The notes under the pieces were generated by a model. The model did not search any database. It worked only from the letters and a program-made list of their open reading frames with translations, and was not told the DNA's origin. Shown here piece after piece: positions 20,560 through 30,093 of a stretch of 64,000 bases of DNA. A program made the translations under genes and the position numbers. Numbering within the stretch: the stretch's first letter is position 1; the number at the start of each line of letters is the position of its first letter. Source of the stretch: Planctomycetota bacterium (GTDB taxonomy: Bacteria; Planctomycetota; Phycisphaerae; SM23-33); assembly GCA_030635145.1 (NCBI GenBank), contig DAOVZK010000006.1, forward strand, positions 1 to 64,000. The letters run 5' to 3'.

Positions 20560-21294
20560 ATGGGACCGCTTATTTCTGCACTCGTGCAATTACAATCAAT
20601 AGAACTGGATTTAACGAACCTGCGGCGGCGCAAACGCGTCAAGGATAACGCCGTTAACGCTCAGCAGGCCAAGATCAATCAGCACACCGAGCAGCTCGAA
20701 TCTGTGCGAGCTAACTCTATGGAGCGGCGAAAACGTTCCGACGAACTGGATCTGGATCTTCGCGCGAGCGAAGAGCATGTCGAAAAACTGCGAGTTGATC
20801 TCAACAGCGCCAAGACCAATAAAGAATACGCCACTCTGCTGACGCAAATCAATTCGCTCCGCGCCGACAACGCCAAAGTCGAAGACGAGGGGCTGAAAGT
20901 TATTGCTGAGATCGAAGCCCTCAAGCAGCAGATAACCGAACTCGAAGCCCTTATCGCCGAAGAGGGAAAAAAGCTCACGATTGTTCAGGATTCCAGCAAA
21001 GACGAAATCGCGAAGCTCGATACGATGATTGCGGATTTGACAGTCAAACGTGACGACTCGGCGGGAAAGATTCCACCTAAGTCGCTGGCGATTTTCGATC
21101 GCATTGCGAGTAATTACGATGGGGAGGCGATGGCGCAGGTCGAAGTTAGCGGCCGAAAGCAACCCTACTCGTATTCGTGCGGTGGATGTTACATGTCGCT
21201 TAACGCCGAACACGCAAACGCATTAAAATCGCACGACGCCATCCGCCAGTGCGATAATTGCAAACGCATCCTCTATATGGACGAGACGGCGTAG
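20560..21294 (+). CDS. Coiled-coil C4-type zinc ribbon protein
   Basis: Coiled coil plus CGGCYMSL...CDNCKRILY. Confidence 0.8.
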   Translation: MGPLISALVQLQSIELDLTNLRRRKRVKDNAVNAQQAKINQHTEQLESVRANSMERRKRSDELDLDLRASEEHVEKLRVDLNSAKTNKEYATLLTQINSLRADNAKVEDEGLKVIAEIEALKQQITELEALIAEEGKKLTIVQDSSKDEIAKLDTMIADLTVKRDDSAGKIPPKSLAIFDRIASNYDGEAMAQVEVSGRKQPYSYSCGGCYMSLNAEHANALKSHDAIRQCDNCKRILYMDETA

Positions 21295-21305
21295 AGGATC
21301 GTGAG

Positions 21306-21722
21306 ATGCAGGTAGTAATCAACATCGATGGTGGTTCGCGAGGAAATCCCGGCATCGCCGCCGCGGGCGTCGTCATCAAATCTGCAGACGATGGAACCGT
21401 GCTGCATTTGGCGGGAGTCTATCTGGGTGAGGCGACGAATAACGTTGCCGAGTATCAGGGGCTGATCGAAGGGCTGCGACGGGCGAAAAAACTCGCAGCT
21501 ACCGAGGTTGTGGTTTTCAGCGATTCGCAGCTGTTGGTGCGGCAGATGAATGGGCAGTACCGCGTCAAAAACGCAGGATTAAAACCGCTATTCGAAAAAG
21601 CCAATTCCCTCACCGCGGATTTCGAGAAGTTTGCCATTTCCCACGTGCCCCGCGAGCAAAATACCGAAGCCGACGAGATGGCCAATAAGGCAATGAACCT
21701 TAAACGCACTATCGAAGAATAG
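21306..21722 (+). CDS. RNase HI-like protein
   Basis: INIDGGSRGNPGIAAAG, NNVAEYQGL, FSDSQLLVRQMNG, HVPREQNTEADEMAN. Confidence 0.88.
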   Translation: MQVVINIDGGSRGNPGIAAAGVVIKSADDGTVLHLAGVYLGEATNNVAEYQGLIEGLRRAKKLAATEVVVFSDSQLLVRQMNGQYRVKNAGLKPLFEKANSLTADFEKFAISHVPREQNTEADEMANKAMNLKRTIEE

Positions 21723-21776
21723 ATCGCCTGCTTTTTGGCGGTGCGATGTGCCGGGACGCAAAAAAGCGAGGTAACC

Positions 21777-23243
21777 ATGTGGAAACTTAACGCCAGACTT
21801 TTTTTGGCATTTGCCGCAGCCGTCTGTGTGTTGCTGCCATCGGCCGTTGCCGGTGAACCGTCGGATGCGACCAAAAAACCGAAGTACATTTTCCTGATGA
21901 TCGGCGACGGGATGGGCTTGGTTCATCGCGAGTCGGCGGAAATGTATAAACGCCTTAACACAGGCGCAGCGGGCGGAGAAAAAAAAGGGAAATTGGTAAT
22001 GAATCAGTTTCCCGTACAGGGGCTTACGACTACCTATCCTCACGACAGGGCAGAGGTGACAGATTCTGCGGCGGCGGGTACTGCACTGGCCTGTGGTGAA
22101 AAAACCAACAACGGAGTCATCAGCATGTCGCCCGACCTGAAAACGAAGTTCAAGTCGGTAGCCTACCACGCCAAAGCCGCCGGTATGAAAATCGGTATCG
22201 TCAGTAGTGTTCCCATCGACAAGGATACCCCCGCGGTTTTTTACGCCAACGAACCAAACCGGAAAAATTATTACAATATCGCCCTGCAGATTCCTGAGTC
22301 AGGTTTCAATTATTTTGCCGGAGATTCACTTCGGGGTTCAAGGCCTAAGTGCATGAAGGGACGTAAGAGTCCATATGACTTCGCCAGGGGCGCGGGCTAT
22401 AATATCTATAAAAACCGGGAAGGATTAAAAAAAACCAAACCCGGTGACGATAAAATCATTTGGGAGGTGGACATTCCATTTGTCGTCGACTCCAACCCAG
22501 AAACGGTTACGCTCGCCGAACTCACCAGCAAGGGAATCGAGGTTCTCGACAATCCCGACGGATTTTTCATGATGATCGAGGGTGGTAAGATCGATTGGGC
22601 ATGCCATAACAATGACTTTGCCACGCAGATTCACGAAACCCTCGCATTCGACGCCGCCGTCGCGGTGGTGTACGAGTTCTATAAAAAGCATCCGAGCGAA
22701 ACGCTGATTATTGTGACGGCCGACCACGAAACCGGCGGATTAAAAATGGATACTGACGCCGCGTTTGAACCGGAAAAATTCCTCGCCGCGGTAAAGGCAC
22801 AGAAAATTTCCGGCCGTGAACTCAAAAAGAAAATCAAAGGATGGAACACCGACAACATCACCAAAGATCAGGCGATGAAAAAAACGATGGTGTATTTCGG
22901 ACTGTCGAAGCTGAAGAATTTGACTCCGCAGGAAAAAGCGGAACTGTCCCGTGCGATAGAAAAGACCCTTAAAAACAAAACCCCCAAGGATCAGCCAGCT
23001 AAATTAAAACAGAAATACGGCAGCAGAAATCTGATTGTGCTCGCGTGCCAAAGAATTATTGCCGATAGATGCCGAGCCAGCTGGGGTACTTTTGAGCATA
23101 CCGGCGTTTCTGTCCCGACGACTGCTATCGGCGTGGGGGCGAAACGTTTTGGCGGCGACACCGATAACACCGACATCGGCAAAAAACTCATCGAGCTGAT
23201 TTCTCAGCCCTGCCGCGATATTCGAAAAAAACTTGCATTTTAG
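21777..23243 (+). CDS. Secreted alkaline phosphatase
   Basis: Signal peptide; FLMIGDGMG, TDSAAAGTALACGEKTNNGVI, VTADHETGG. Confidence 0.92.
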   Translation: MWKLNARLFLAFAAAVCVLLPSAVAGEPSDATKKPKYIFLMIGDGMGLVHRESAEMYKRLNTGAAGGEKKGKLVMNQFPVQGLTTTYPHDRAEVTDSAAAGTALACGEKTNNGVISMSPDLKTKFKSVAYHAKAAGMKIGIVSSVPIDKDTPAVFYANEPNRKNYYNIALQIPESGFNYFAGDSLRGSRPKCMKGRKSPYDFARGAGYNIYKNREGLKKTKPGDDKIIWEVDIPFVVDSNPETVTLAELTSKGIEVLDNPDGFFMMIEGGKIDWACHNNDFATQIHETLAFDAAVAVVYEFYKKHPSETLIIVTADHETGGLKMDTDAAFEPEKFLAAVKAQKISGRELKKKIKGWNTDNITKDQAMKKTMVYFGLSKLKNLTPQEKAELSRAIEKTLKNKTPKDQPAKLKQKYGSRNLIVLACQRIIADRCRASWGTFEHTGVSVPTTAIGVGAKRFGGDTDNTDIGKKLIELISQPCRDIRKKLAF

Positions 23244-23293
23244 TCCGATTTTGGTACTCTGTGCGGCCGTTTTACACCGACTGGAGACACGCA

Positions 23294-24148
23294 ATGTTTG
23301 AAGTTATATCCAATGAAGTGCTGACCGACAATGTGCATCGCATGGTCATCAAGGCCCCGCGAATCGCCAAATCTCGCCAGGCCGGTCAGTTCGTAATCGT
23401 CCGCAGCGACGCCGACGCCGAGCGCATCCCCCTTACCATCGCCGACGCCGACGTCGCAGCTGGCACCGTTACGCTGATTATTCAGGCGTTGGGAGACGGC
23501 ACGCGGCGAATCGTCGGTATAGAACCGCCCGACGGGTTGAAGGATGTCGCCGGGCCGCTCGGGCTTCCCACGCACATCGAAAAATGGGGCAAAGTTGCCT
23601 GCGTGGGTGGTGGTGTCGGGACAGCAGTGCTGTATCCGCTTGCCGCTGCCGCCGCCGAGGCCGGGAACGAAGTCACCGCTGTAATTGGCGGACGAACCGA
23701 ACCGCTGGTTATCCTTCGCAACGAACTCGCGGAATTTTGCGACGACGTTCTCGTAGCCACCGAGGACGGATCGCTCGGAACCAAGGGTTTCGTCACAGCT
23801 GTTCTGCAAGAGCTGCTCGACGACGAGGCCAAACGTCCCGCCGCCGTGTTTGCCGTCGGGCCAGTCGGCATGATGAAAGCTGTGGCTGAGCAGACGCGCC
23901 CCTATGGCATCAAAACGCTGGTGTCGCTAAACCCGATTATGGTCGACGGAACAGGAATGTGCGGTGGATGCCGGGTGACTGTCGGTGGTGAGGCGAAATT
24001 TGCCTGCGTTGACGGGCCGGAATTCGACGGGCACTTGGTAGACTTCGACGAGCTTGCCTCGCGGCAGGCCACGTATGAAAAACACGAAAAGCACGAAGCC
24101 TGCCGTCTCGCACAGCAGCTCAACGAAATGAAACGAGGACAAAAGTGA
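23294..24148 (+). CDS. FAD/NAD(P)- and FeS-binding subunit, NfnA/PyrK-like
   Basis: C-terminal GMCGGCRVTVGGEAKFACVDGPEFDGHLVDF; GTG overlap with NfnB-like gene. Confidence 0.8.
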   Translation: MFEVISNEVLTDNVHRMVIKAPRIAKSRQAGQFVIVRSDADAERIPLTIADADVAAGTVTLIIQALGDGTRRIVGIEPPDGLKDVAGPLGLPTHIEKWGKVACVGGGVGTAVLYPLAAAAAEAGNEVTAVIGGRTEPLVILRNELAEFCDDVLVATEDGSLGTKGFVTAVLQELLDDEAKRPAAVFAVGPVGMMKAVAEQTRPYGIKTLVSLNPIMVDGTGMCGGCRVTVGGEAKFACVDGPEFDGHLVDFDELASRQATYEKHEKHEACRLAQQLNEMKRGQK

Positions 24149-25563
24149 GCTCCAACGACCTTACACCCAAGCAGCGGCTGGCTATCGAGCGGGCTAAGAT
24201 GACCGAACAAGCCCCCGAGCGGCGCGTGACGAATTTCGAGGAAGTCAACCAAGGCCTACCCGAAGCCGTTGCCGTTAAAGAAGCACAACGCTGCCTCGAC
24301 TGCAAAAATAAACCATGCATCGAAGGATGCCCCGTTGGCGTTCGTATTCCGGAATTTATTACCGCGCTGGCCGAGGACGATTTGCCAAAAGCCGCCGAAA
24401 TTCTGCTGACCGACAACGCGCTGCCCTGCACCACCGGCCGCGTTTGTCCGCAGGAAGTGCAGTGCGAGGCGCTGTGCATTCGCGGTAAAAAGGGCGAACC
24501 AGTAGCCATCGGCTGGCTGGAACGATTCGTTGCCGATTGGGCAGCCCAACACGCTGACACGCCGAAACTTTTCGGTAACAAACCTGCGAAAAAAACCGGC
24601 AAGACCGTTTGCGTTGTTGGTAGCGGCCCCGGTGGGTTGACCGCAGCTGGTGAACTGGCACGCATGGGCCACGACGTTACGATTTTTGAAGCCCTGCACG
24701 CCACCGGCGGTGTGTTGCGATACGGCATTCCCGAGTTTCGTTTGCCGAAAGCCATCGTCGACCGCGAAGTGGCAAACCTCGAATCGCTCGGTGTGAAAAT
24801 CGAATGCAACGTAATCGTCGGTAAAACGATCACCGTCGAGGAGATCATGGAAGAATTCGACGCGTGCTTTGTCGCCAACGGCGCGGGGCTGCCGATGTTC
24901 ATGAACATCCCGGGCGAAAACTTCCGCGGTGTGTACTCGGCTAACGAATATCTCACCCGCGTAAACCTGATGGGCGCGTATCGCGACGATGCCCGCACGC
25001 CGGTCGTCCGCGGGAAAAAGGCCGTCATTTTCGGTGGTGGCAACACGGCGATGGACAGCGTGCGGACGGCAATGCGGCTGGGGGCAGACCCGGCCATCAT
25101 CGCATATCGCCGATCACGTGCGGAAATGCCCGCGCGAATCGAAGAAATCCAGCACGCCGAAGAAGAAGGCATACAGTTTGACTTCCTCGTTGCCCCGCTG
25201 GAAATTCTCGGTGACGAAGACGGGTCAGTCCGGGCTGTGAAAATGCAACGCATGGAACTTGGCGAACCCGACGCTTCCGGCCGACGCCGCCCAGTACCGA
25301 TCGAAGGCAGCGAATTCGAACTCGAAGCCGACGTTATCATCGTAGCCATCGGCGTACTGGCCAACCCGATTCTAACCAACGCCTGCCCCGCCCTTGACCT
25401 CAACAAATGGGGCAACATCATCGTCGACGAAAACACGATGACGAGTATCTCGGGTGTCTTTGCTGGTGGTGATATCGTGCGCGGCGGCGCGACGGTTATC
25501 CTGGCGATGGGCGACGGTAAACACGCAGCAAATCAAATCGACGTCTTTTTAAAAAATATTTGA
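24145..25563 (+). CDS. Glutamate synthase small-chain-like / NfnB-like oxidoreductase
   Basis: RCLDCKNKPCIEGCPVGVRIPEFI, GSGPGGLTAAGELARMGHDVTIFEA, GGGNTAMDS. Confidence 0.88.
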   Translation: MSSNDLTPKQRLAIERAKMTEQAPERRVTNFEEVNQGLPEAVAVKEAQRCLDCKNKPCIEGCPVGVRIPEFITALAEDDLPKAAEILLTDNALPCTTGRVCPQEVQCEALCIRGKKGEPVAIGWLERFVADWAAQHADTPKLFGNKPAKKTGKTVCVVGSGPGGLTAAGELARMGHDVTIFEALHATGGVLRYGIPEFRLPKAIVDREVANLESLGVKIECNVIVGKTITVEEIMEEFDACFVANGAGLPMFMNIPGENFRGVYSANEYLTRVNLMGAYRDDARTPVVRGKKAVIFGGGNTAMDSVRTAMRLGADPAIIAYRRSRAEMPARIEEIQHAEEEGIQFDFLVAPLEILGDEDGSVRAVKMQRMELGEPDASGRRRPVPIEGSEFELEADVIIVAIGVLANPILTNACPALDLNKWGNIIVDENTMTSISGVFAGGDIVRGGATVILAMGDGKHAANQIDVFLKNI

Positions 25564-25614
25564 AGAAGATTTAAGCGGCAGTCTCGATTAAAATTGGAAC
25601 AGCGGACATCCACA

Positions 25615-25915
25615 GTAGGGTCGGCCATTGCCGACCAATTTTCGGCGCGTTGTCATTCTCGCGCATGCGGGAATCCAGTTCTTAACCAGCGGCATGGTCA
25701 GTGCCAAACATGGTTGCAAAAACCGCAACCACGGCACCCGCCATTAATACATCTGGCGTTGCCGGTGTCATTGCGAGGAGCATCGCGACGCGGCAATCTT
25801 TAGCGGCATACGAGATTGCTTCGCTACGCTCGCAATGACAAAAGTTGTAGGCCGGGTCTTGACCCGGCAATTTAAAGCTTGCGAGACATACGCGCCGGGT
25901 CAAGACCCGGCCTAC
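25615..25915. repeat. Pile-up of repeat families: GTAG-headed REPs (25615-25636; inverted pair 25847-25868 / 25894-25915), TGTCATTCTCGCGCATGCGGGAATCCAG, GGTTGC..GCAACC element, GTCATTGCGAG..CTCGCAATGAC element (25767-25839)
   Basis: Each motif recurs elsewhere in this window; palindromes read directly. Confidence 0.85.
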
Positions 25916-25919
25916 AAAC

Positions 25920-26342
25920 TTAGGACGCCGCCTCCGTCGCTTTGTTGAAGTCAAAGATCCTTCGTTTTAGCTCCGCAACAAAACGCCCGGCTTCACCCAG
26001 CACTGTTATCACGATCCCGAGTATCAGGATGGGCAGGATTGCGTCAGGTAGAAACCCTGCCTCATATGACTTGTTAAAGCTGGGCATGTGCAGCCTTGAC
26101 ATTGCGAAGACGAAAACCTCCAGGAACAACGCGATGCCGAACGCATGGATGCAAATTGATTTGTGAGACCTCCTAATGCCTAATGCCGTGAGAACGATGA
26201 TGAATCCAACAACTGTTGTCCAGGTGATCCAGGGTGGAATCTGACGCCACCCCTCAAGCCTTGGCACGATGCAGGGCAGATAGATTGTAAAATAGAGCAG
26301 TGGACAGTACACATATCCCAAGATTAGTGTTATCAGTTTCAT
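25920..26342 (-). CDS. Small multi-pass membrane protein
   Basis: MKLITLILGYVYCPLLYFTIYL...; about 4 hydrophobic helices. Confidence 0.5.
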   Translation of the reverse strand: MKLITLILGYVYCPLLYFTIYLPCIVPRLEGWRQIPPWITWTTVVGFIIVLTALGIRRSHKSICIHAFGIALFLEVFVFAMSRLHMPSFNKSYEAGFLPDAILPILILGIVITVLGEAGRFVAELKRRIFDFNKATEAAS

Positions 26343-26371
26343 TCTGACTCCTAGCATAGATGGATAACGGC

Positions 26372-27241
26372 CTACTTCGTCTTGCATTCTTCGTCGAGGA
26401 GTTTGGCGTAGGCGGTCATGAGTTTTTTGGTTATCGGCCCGGGTGTGGTTTCGTCATCTTCGGCAACGTCGTGCCGTTCGATGGTCGCTACCGGCCGAAT
26501 GCCCATACACGAACTCGTCAAAAAGCATTCGTCGGCGGCGAGCATTTCTTTTACCGTCAGCGGGGTGTCGTCTTTGACGGGAATCTCTAGCCCCCGGCAA
26601 AGCTCAATCGTCGCATCGCGAACCACACCCGGTAACACAGGCGTATCGCGAGGTGGGGTATACACCACACCATCCAGCACCAAAAATATATTGGAAAAGC
26701 ACGACTCGGCCAGGTGCCCCTCGGTGGTGTACCACAGTGCATCTTCTGCGCCCTTTGCGGCAGCCTCCTGGCGGGCGAGAATTCGTGGAAGGTAGCACCC
26801 GGTTTTGAAACCGAAAATCGGATCGCCGGGAATTTGCTTCAAGGCCGTCACGATAACCTTGATTCCCTTCGTGTACCATTCGGCGGGATACTCCGGCAGC
26901 GGTGCAGCTGTGATAAGCGTCACCGGGGCCCCATCAGGCGGCCCGGGTGTTAGCGTTATGCGGCATCGCGCTTCGGTTAGGGCGTTGGCCTCCAGCACCG
27001 CGTCCATTCCGTCGGCCAGTTGCCCCGTAGTCGGTGCGACGCTTAACCCCAGCACGCGAACCGTCTCGGCTAACCGCTCTAAATGCTGCTGAAACCGAAA
27101 CACCACACTGTTGTGCGCAAGCATTGTCGTAAACACGCTGGCCCCGTGCAGAAACGCCGGGTCGGCGACGCTGATTTTGGCATCGCCGGCGGGAATAATG
27201 TTACCGTTTAGATAAACTTTTAATTCGTTTGTGTTGCTCAT
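26372..27241 (-). CDS. Class IV aminotransferase (aminodeoxychorismate lyase / branched-chain aminotransferase-like)
   Basis: VYLNGNIIPAGDAKISVADPAFLHGASVFTTM; GHLAESCFSNIFLV. Confidence 0.85.
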   Translation of the reverse strand: MSNTNELKVYLNGNIIPAGDAKISVADPAFLHGASVFTTMLAHNSVVFRFQQHLERLAETVRVLGLSVAPTTGQLADGMDAVLEANALTEARCRITLTPGPPDGAPVTLITAAPLPEYPAEWYTKGIKVIVTALKQIPGDPIFGFKTGCYLPRILARQEAAAKGAEDALWYTTEGHLAESCFSNIFLVLDGVVYTPPRDTPVLPGVVRDATIELCRGLEIPVKDDTPLTVKEMLAADECFLTSSCMGIRPVATIERHDVAEDDETTPGPITKKLMTAYAKLLDEECKTK

Positions 27242-27329
27242 GCCCCACAGCATAGCTGCCCCCGCCGAAACGTCCAAAATTATTTTCCACCGAGAGCGAA
27301 AAATATCTCCCGCCCGATCCGATAAAACC

Positions 27330-27335
27330 TATAAT
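27330..27335 (+). promoter_or_regulatory. TATAAT -10 box candidate immediately upstream of the 27340 RNA
   Basis: Exact TATAAT; -35 weak. Confidence 0.4.
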
Positions 27336-27339
27336 CCCG

Positions 27340-27428
27340 GGTGAATTGGGTCTGAGAGCTGGGACGCAGCCGACAGGGGCCACGACTGCCAATCTGTCAA
27401 TTGTGTCGCACAAGCCCCCAATTCAGCC
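27340..27428 (+). ncRNA. Putative multibranched structured RNA of unknown class
   Basis: Closing stem GGTGAATTGGG/CCCAATTCaGCC enclosing GCTG/CAGC, GACAG/CTGTC and TTGTG/CACAA hairpins. Confidence 0.45.
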
Positions 27429-27462
27429 GATTTGACAGTTGTTCAAATAGGGTTATTTGAGA

Positions 27463-27487
27463 TAACTACCTTTTTGTGCGGTAGTTA
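27463..27487 (+). promoter_or_regulatory. Perfect 8 bp inverted repeat, 9 nt spacer (TAACTACC-N9-GGTAGTTA) upstream of dnaK
   Basis: Read directly; CIRCE-like geometry but different sequence. Confidence 0.55.
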
Positions 27488-27492
27488 AAAAT

Positions 27493-27509
27493 TTGGCACG
27501 GGTGTTGCA
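27493..27509 (+). promoter_or_regulatory. Sigma-54 promoter for dnaK
   Basis: TTGGCACGGGTGTTGCA matches YTGGCACGRNNNTTGCW at every specified position. Confidence 0.8.
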
Positions 27510-27582
27510 AATATAGTCTGGAGCTGAGTATGTTTTGGGGAAATTGGTTAAATAAAAGCTCAGCGGAAAGAAGGATAAAATT

Positions 27583-29496
27583 ATGGCAAGTAACAAAGTA
27601 ATTGGAATTGATTTAGGTACAACCAACAGTGTTGTCGCGGTGATGGAAGGTTCGGAGCCCAAGGTGCTGATCAATCAGCAGGGCGCCCGGATTACTCCGA
27701 GTGTTGTGGGGTTTACCGATAAGGGCGAGCGTCTCATCGGCCAACCGGCCCGCCACCAGCAGGTAACCAACCCCGAGAACACCGTGTTTTCGATCAAGCG
27801 TTTCATGGGCCGACGTCACGCAGAAGTGGCCGCCGAAGAAAAAATGGTGCCGTACGGTGTCATTGGCGGGGCGCAAGATCTCGTGAAGGTTCACGCCCAC
27901 GGTAAAGACTACACACCGCAGGAAGTTTCCGCGATGATTCTCGGCGATCTGAAAAAGACAGCCGAAGACTATCTCGGTGACACGGTGACGAAGGCAGTCA
28001 TTACGGTTCCGGCGTATTTTAACGACTCGCAACGAACGGCTACGAAAGAGGCTGGCGAAATCGCGGGGCTTAAAGTCGAGCGAATTATCAACGAACCCAC
28101 AGCTGCCGCTTTGGCGTACGGGCTTGAGACCGGGAAAAACGAAAAAGTAGCCGTCTTCGACTTCGGCGGTGGAACGTTTGATATTTCGATTTTGGATATC
28201 GGCGATAATGTTTTCGAGGTGTTGGCTACTAACGGCGACACGCATCTCGGCGGTGATGATCTCGACGAACTGCTGATCAACTATCTCGCCGACGAATTCA
28301 AACGTACCGAGGGTATCGATCTGCGGACCGACGCGATGGCCCTTCAGCGGTTGAAAGAAGCCGCCGAAAAAGCCAAATGCGAACTGTCGACGGCGATGGA
28401 AGCGAACATCAATCTTCCGTTTATCACCGCCACAGCCGACGGGCCTAAGCACCTGACGATGACTCTCACGCGGGCGAAGTTCGAACAGCTCTGCGAGCCG
28501 ATTTTCGACAAGCTCGTTGGGCCTTGCAAAAACTGTCTCAAAGACTCTAAGCTGCCTGTTGGCGAAATTGACGAAATTTTGCTCGTTGGCGGATCGACGC
28601 GAATTCCTCGCGTCCGCGAAATCACCAAGAGCATCTTCGGGAAAGAACCCAACAAATCGGTCAACCCCGACGAAGTCGTCGCCATCGGCGCAGCCATCCA
28701 GGGTGCGATCATGGCCGGTGAGGTCGAAGAGCAAATGGTTCTGCTCGACGTTACCCCGCTGTCACTCGGCGTCGAAACGCTTGGTGGTGTGATGACGAAA
28801 CTCATCGAACGAAACACGACGATTCCGACCGAGAAGACCGAAACGTTTTCGACGGCGGCGGACAATCAGGCGGAAGTAACTATCCACGTGCTGCAGGGCG
28901 AGCGAGAATTTGCCGCCGACAACCGCACGCTGGGCCAGTTCAACTTAACGGGCATGCCACCGGCACCGCGCGGCGTGCCGCAAATCGAAGTGGCGTTTAA
29001 CATCGATGCAAACGGCATTTTGAACGTTACCGCCACCGACAAGGCGTCCGGCAAGTCGCACAAGATCGAAATCAAAGGCTCCAGCGGCCTGGATCAGGGC
29101 GAAATCGACAAGATGAAAACCGACGCCGAATCGCACGCCGAAGATGACAAGACACGACGCGAACTGGTAGACCTCAAAAACCAGGGCGACTCGATGGCGT
29201 ACAACGCCGAGAAGATGCTGAAAGATTCCGGTGAGAAAGTTTCAGCTGAAGATCGAGGTAATATCGAGTCGGCTGTTTCGGGTTTGAAAGAAGCAGTCAA
29301 GGGCGACGACGGCGAGGCCATCAAGCGTGCCTTGGAAAGTTTGGAGCAGGCCTCGCACAAAGTTGCCGAAGAAATGTACAAGGCTGCCGCCGCCGAACAA
29401 CCCGCCGCTGACGGAGCTGCTCCCGAAGCTGCAGCTGATGATTCGGCCAAGGGTGACGACGACGTCATCGACGCCGAATACGAAGTAAAAGACTAA
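27583..29496 (+). CDS. dnaK: Molecular chaperone DnaK
   Basis: [19 protein letters not shown]...; full-length. Confidence 0.99.
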   Translation: MASNKVIGIDLGTTNSVVAVMEGSEPKVLINQQGARITPSVVGFTDKGERLIGQPARHQQVTNPENTVFSIKRFMGRRHAEVAAEEKMVPYGVIGGAQDLVKVHAHGKDYTPQEVSAMILGDLKKTAEDYLGDTVTKAVITVPAYFNDSQRTATKEAGEIAGLKVERIINEPTAAALAYGLETGKNEKVAVFDFGGGTFDISILDIGDNVFEVLATNGDTHLGGDDLDELLINYLADEFKRTEGIDLRTDAMALQRLKEAAEKAKCELSTAMEANINLPFITATADGPKHLTMTLTRAKFEQLCEPIFDKLVGPCKNCLKDSKLPVGEIDEILLVGGSTRIPRVREITKSIFGKEPNKSVNPDEVVAIGAAIQGAIMAGEVEEQMVLLDVTPLSLGVETLGGVMTKLIERNTTIPTEKTETFSTAADNQAEVTIHVLQGEREFAADNRTLGQFNLTGMPPAPRGVPQIEVAFNIDANGILNVTATDKASGKSHKIEIKGSSGLDQGEIDKMKTDAESHAEDDKTRRELVDLKNQGDSMAYNAEKMLKDSGEKVSAEDRGNIESAVSGLKEAVKGDDGEAIKRALESLEQASHKVAEEMYKAAAAEQPAADGAAPEAAADDSAKGDDDVIDAEYEVKD

Positions 29497-29555
29497 CTCG
29501 TAGCACGAGTGGCAAACCATTTTAAGGCCTAGGCCTTGTGCATATAAGTATAAAA

Positions 29556-29596
29556 GACCCCGTGGGATTTGGAATAAAAATTTCGCGGGGTTTTTT
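29556..29596 (+). terminator. Intrinsic terminator downstream of dnaK
   Basis: ACCCCG ... CGGGGT stem then T6. Confidence 0.7.
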
Positions 29597-29867
29597 ACTG
29601 CGCGGCGGAAAAGGCCCACAGCTCAGCTACTCCGCCGGGGGATCTATTAGTCGTGGTTGATTGCGAGGGGCGTTTTTCGATGGCGTGGCAGCAGAGGCGC
29701 TTGCATCGTTGGCAGCGGGCGAGGGTGAATTTTCGACCGGCCGCGAACTTGCGGACACCATATTTACCCCAAGGTTCGCTGAATCCGCATCGCAAACAAC
29801 GCACCACCCATCCCGGTGCCCTGCGCTCGTAAGATGATAATGTTGCGTCATCGTCCATAAGTTGCAT
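29595..29867 (-). CDS. Small zinc-ribbon-like protein
   Basis: CLRCG...CQRCKRLCC. Confidence 0.45.
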   Translation of the reverse strand: MQLMDDDATLSSYERRAPGWVVRCLRCGFSEPWGKYGVRKFAAGRKFTLARCQRCKRLCCHAIEKRPSQSTTTNRSPGGVAELWAFSAAQ

Positions 29868-29997
29868 TGTATCGTATATTTGTGCCGGGAAATATCAAAA
29901 GGCAGAATGTAAAAAACCTTTATGATTGCTCAATGGTTAGTTCGATTGTATAATCCAGCGGCGGCGGGGGCTGCCTATGCGTAATTTTGGCACTGGG

Positions 29998-30014
29998 TGG
30001 CACGGTTACTGCCT
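29998..30014 (+). promoter_or_regulatory. Second, weaker sigma-54 promoter candidate
   Basis: TGGCACGGTTACTGCCT: GG and GC elements at correct spacing, two mismatches. Confidence 0.35.
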
Positions 30015-30093
30015 CGATAATTTTGAGTTCCAGTCCGGCGGGCTAAACGCATCATGCTGAATTCCCCCGGATTTTACCGACAGGAGAAAAACA

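Noticed and set aside
24120-25436. 438 aa minus-strand Ser-rich ORF
   Set aside because: Antisense shadow of the NfnB/GltD-like gene
25615-25915. CRISPR array
   Set aside because: Units are different families with no regular spacing and no cas genes nearby
27340-27428. tRNA gene interpretation of the cloverleaf
   Set aside because: 11 bp closing stem, 3 nt third loop, no T-loop TTCRANY and no sensible anticodon arm
27613-28734. 373 aa minus-strand ORF
   Set aside because: Antisense shadow of dnaK, a common artefact in high-GC dnaK genes
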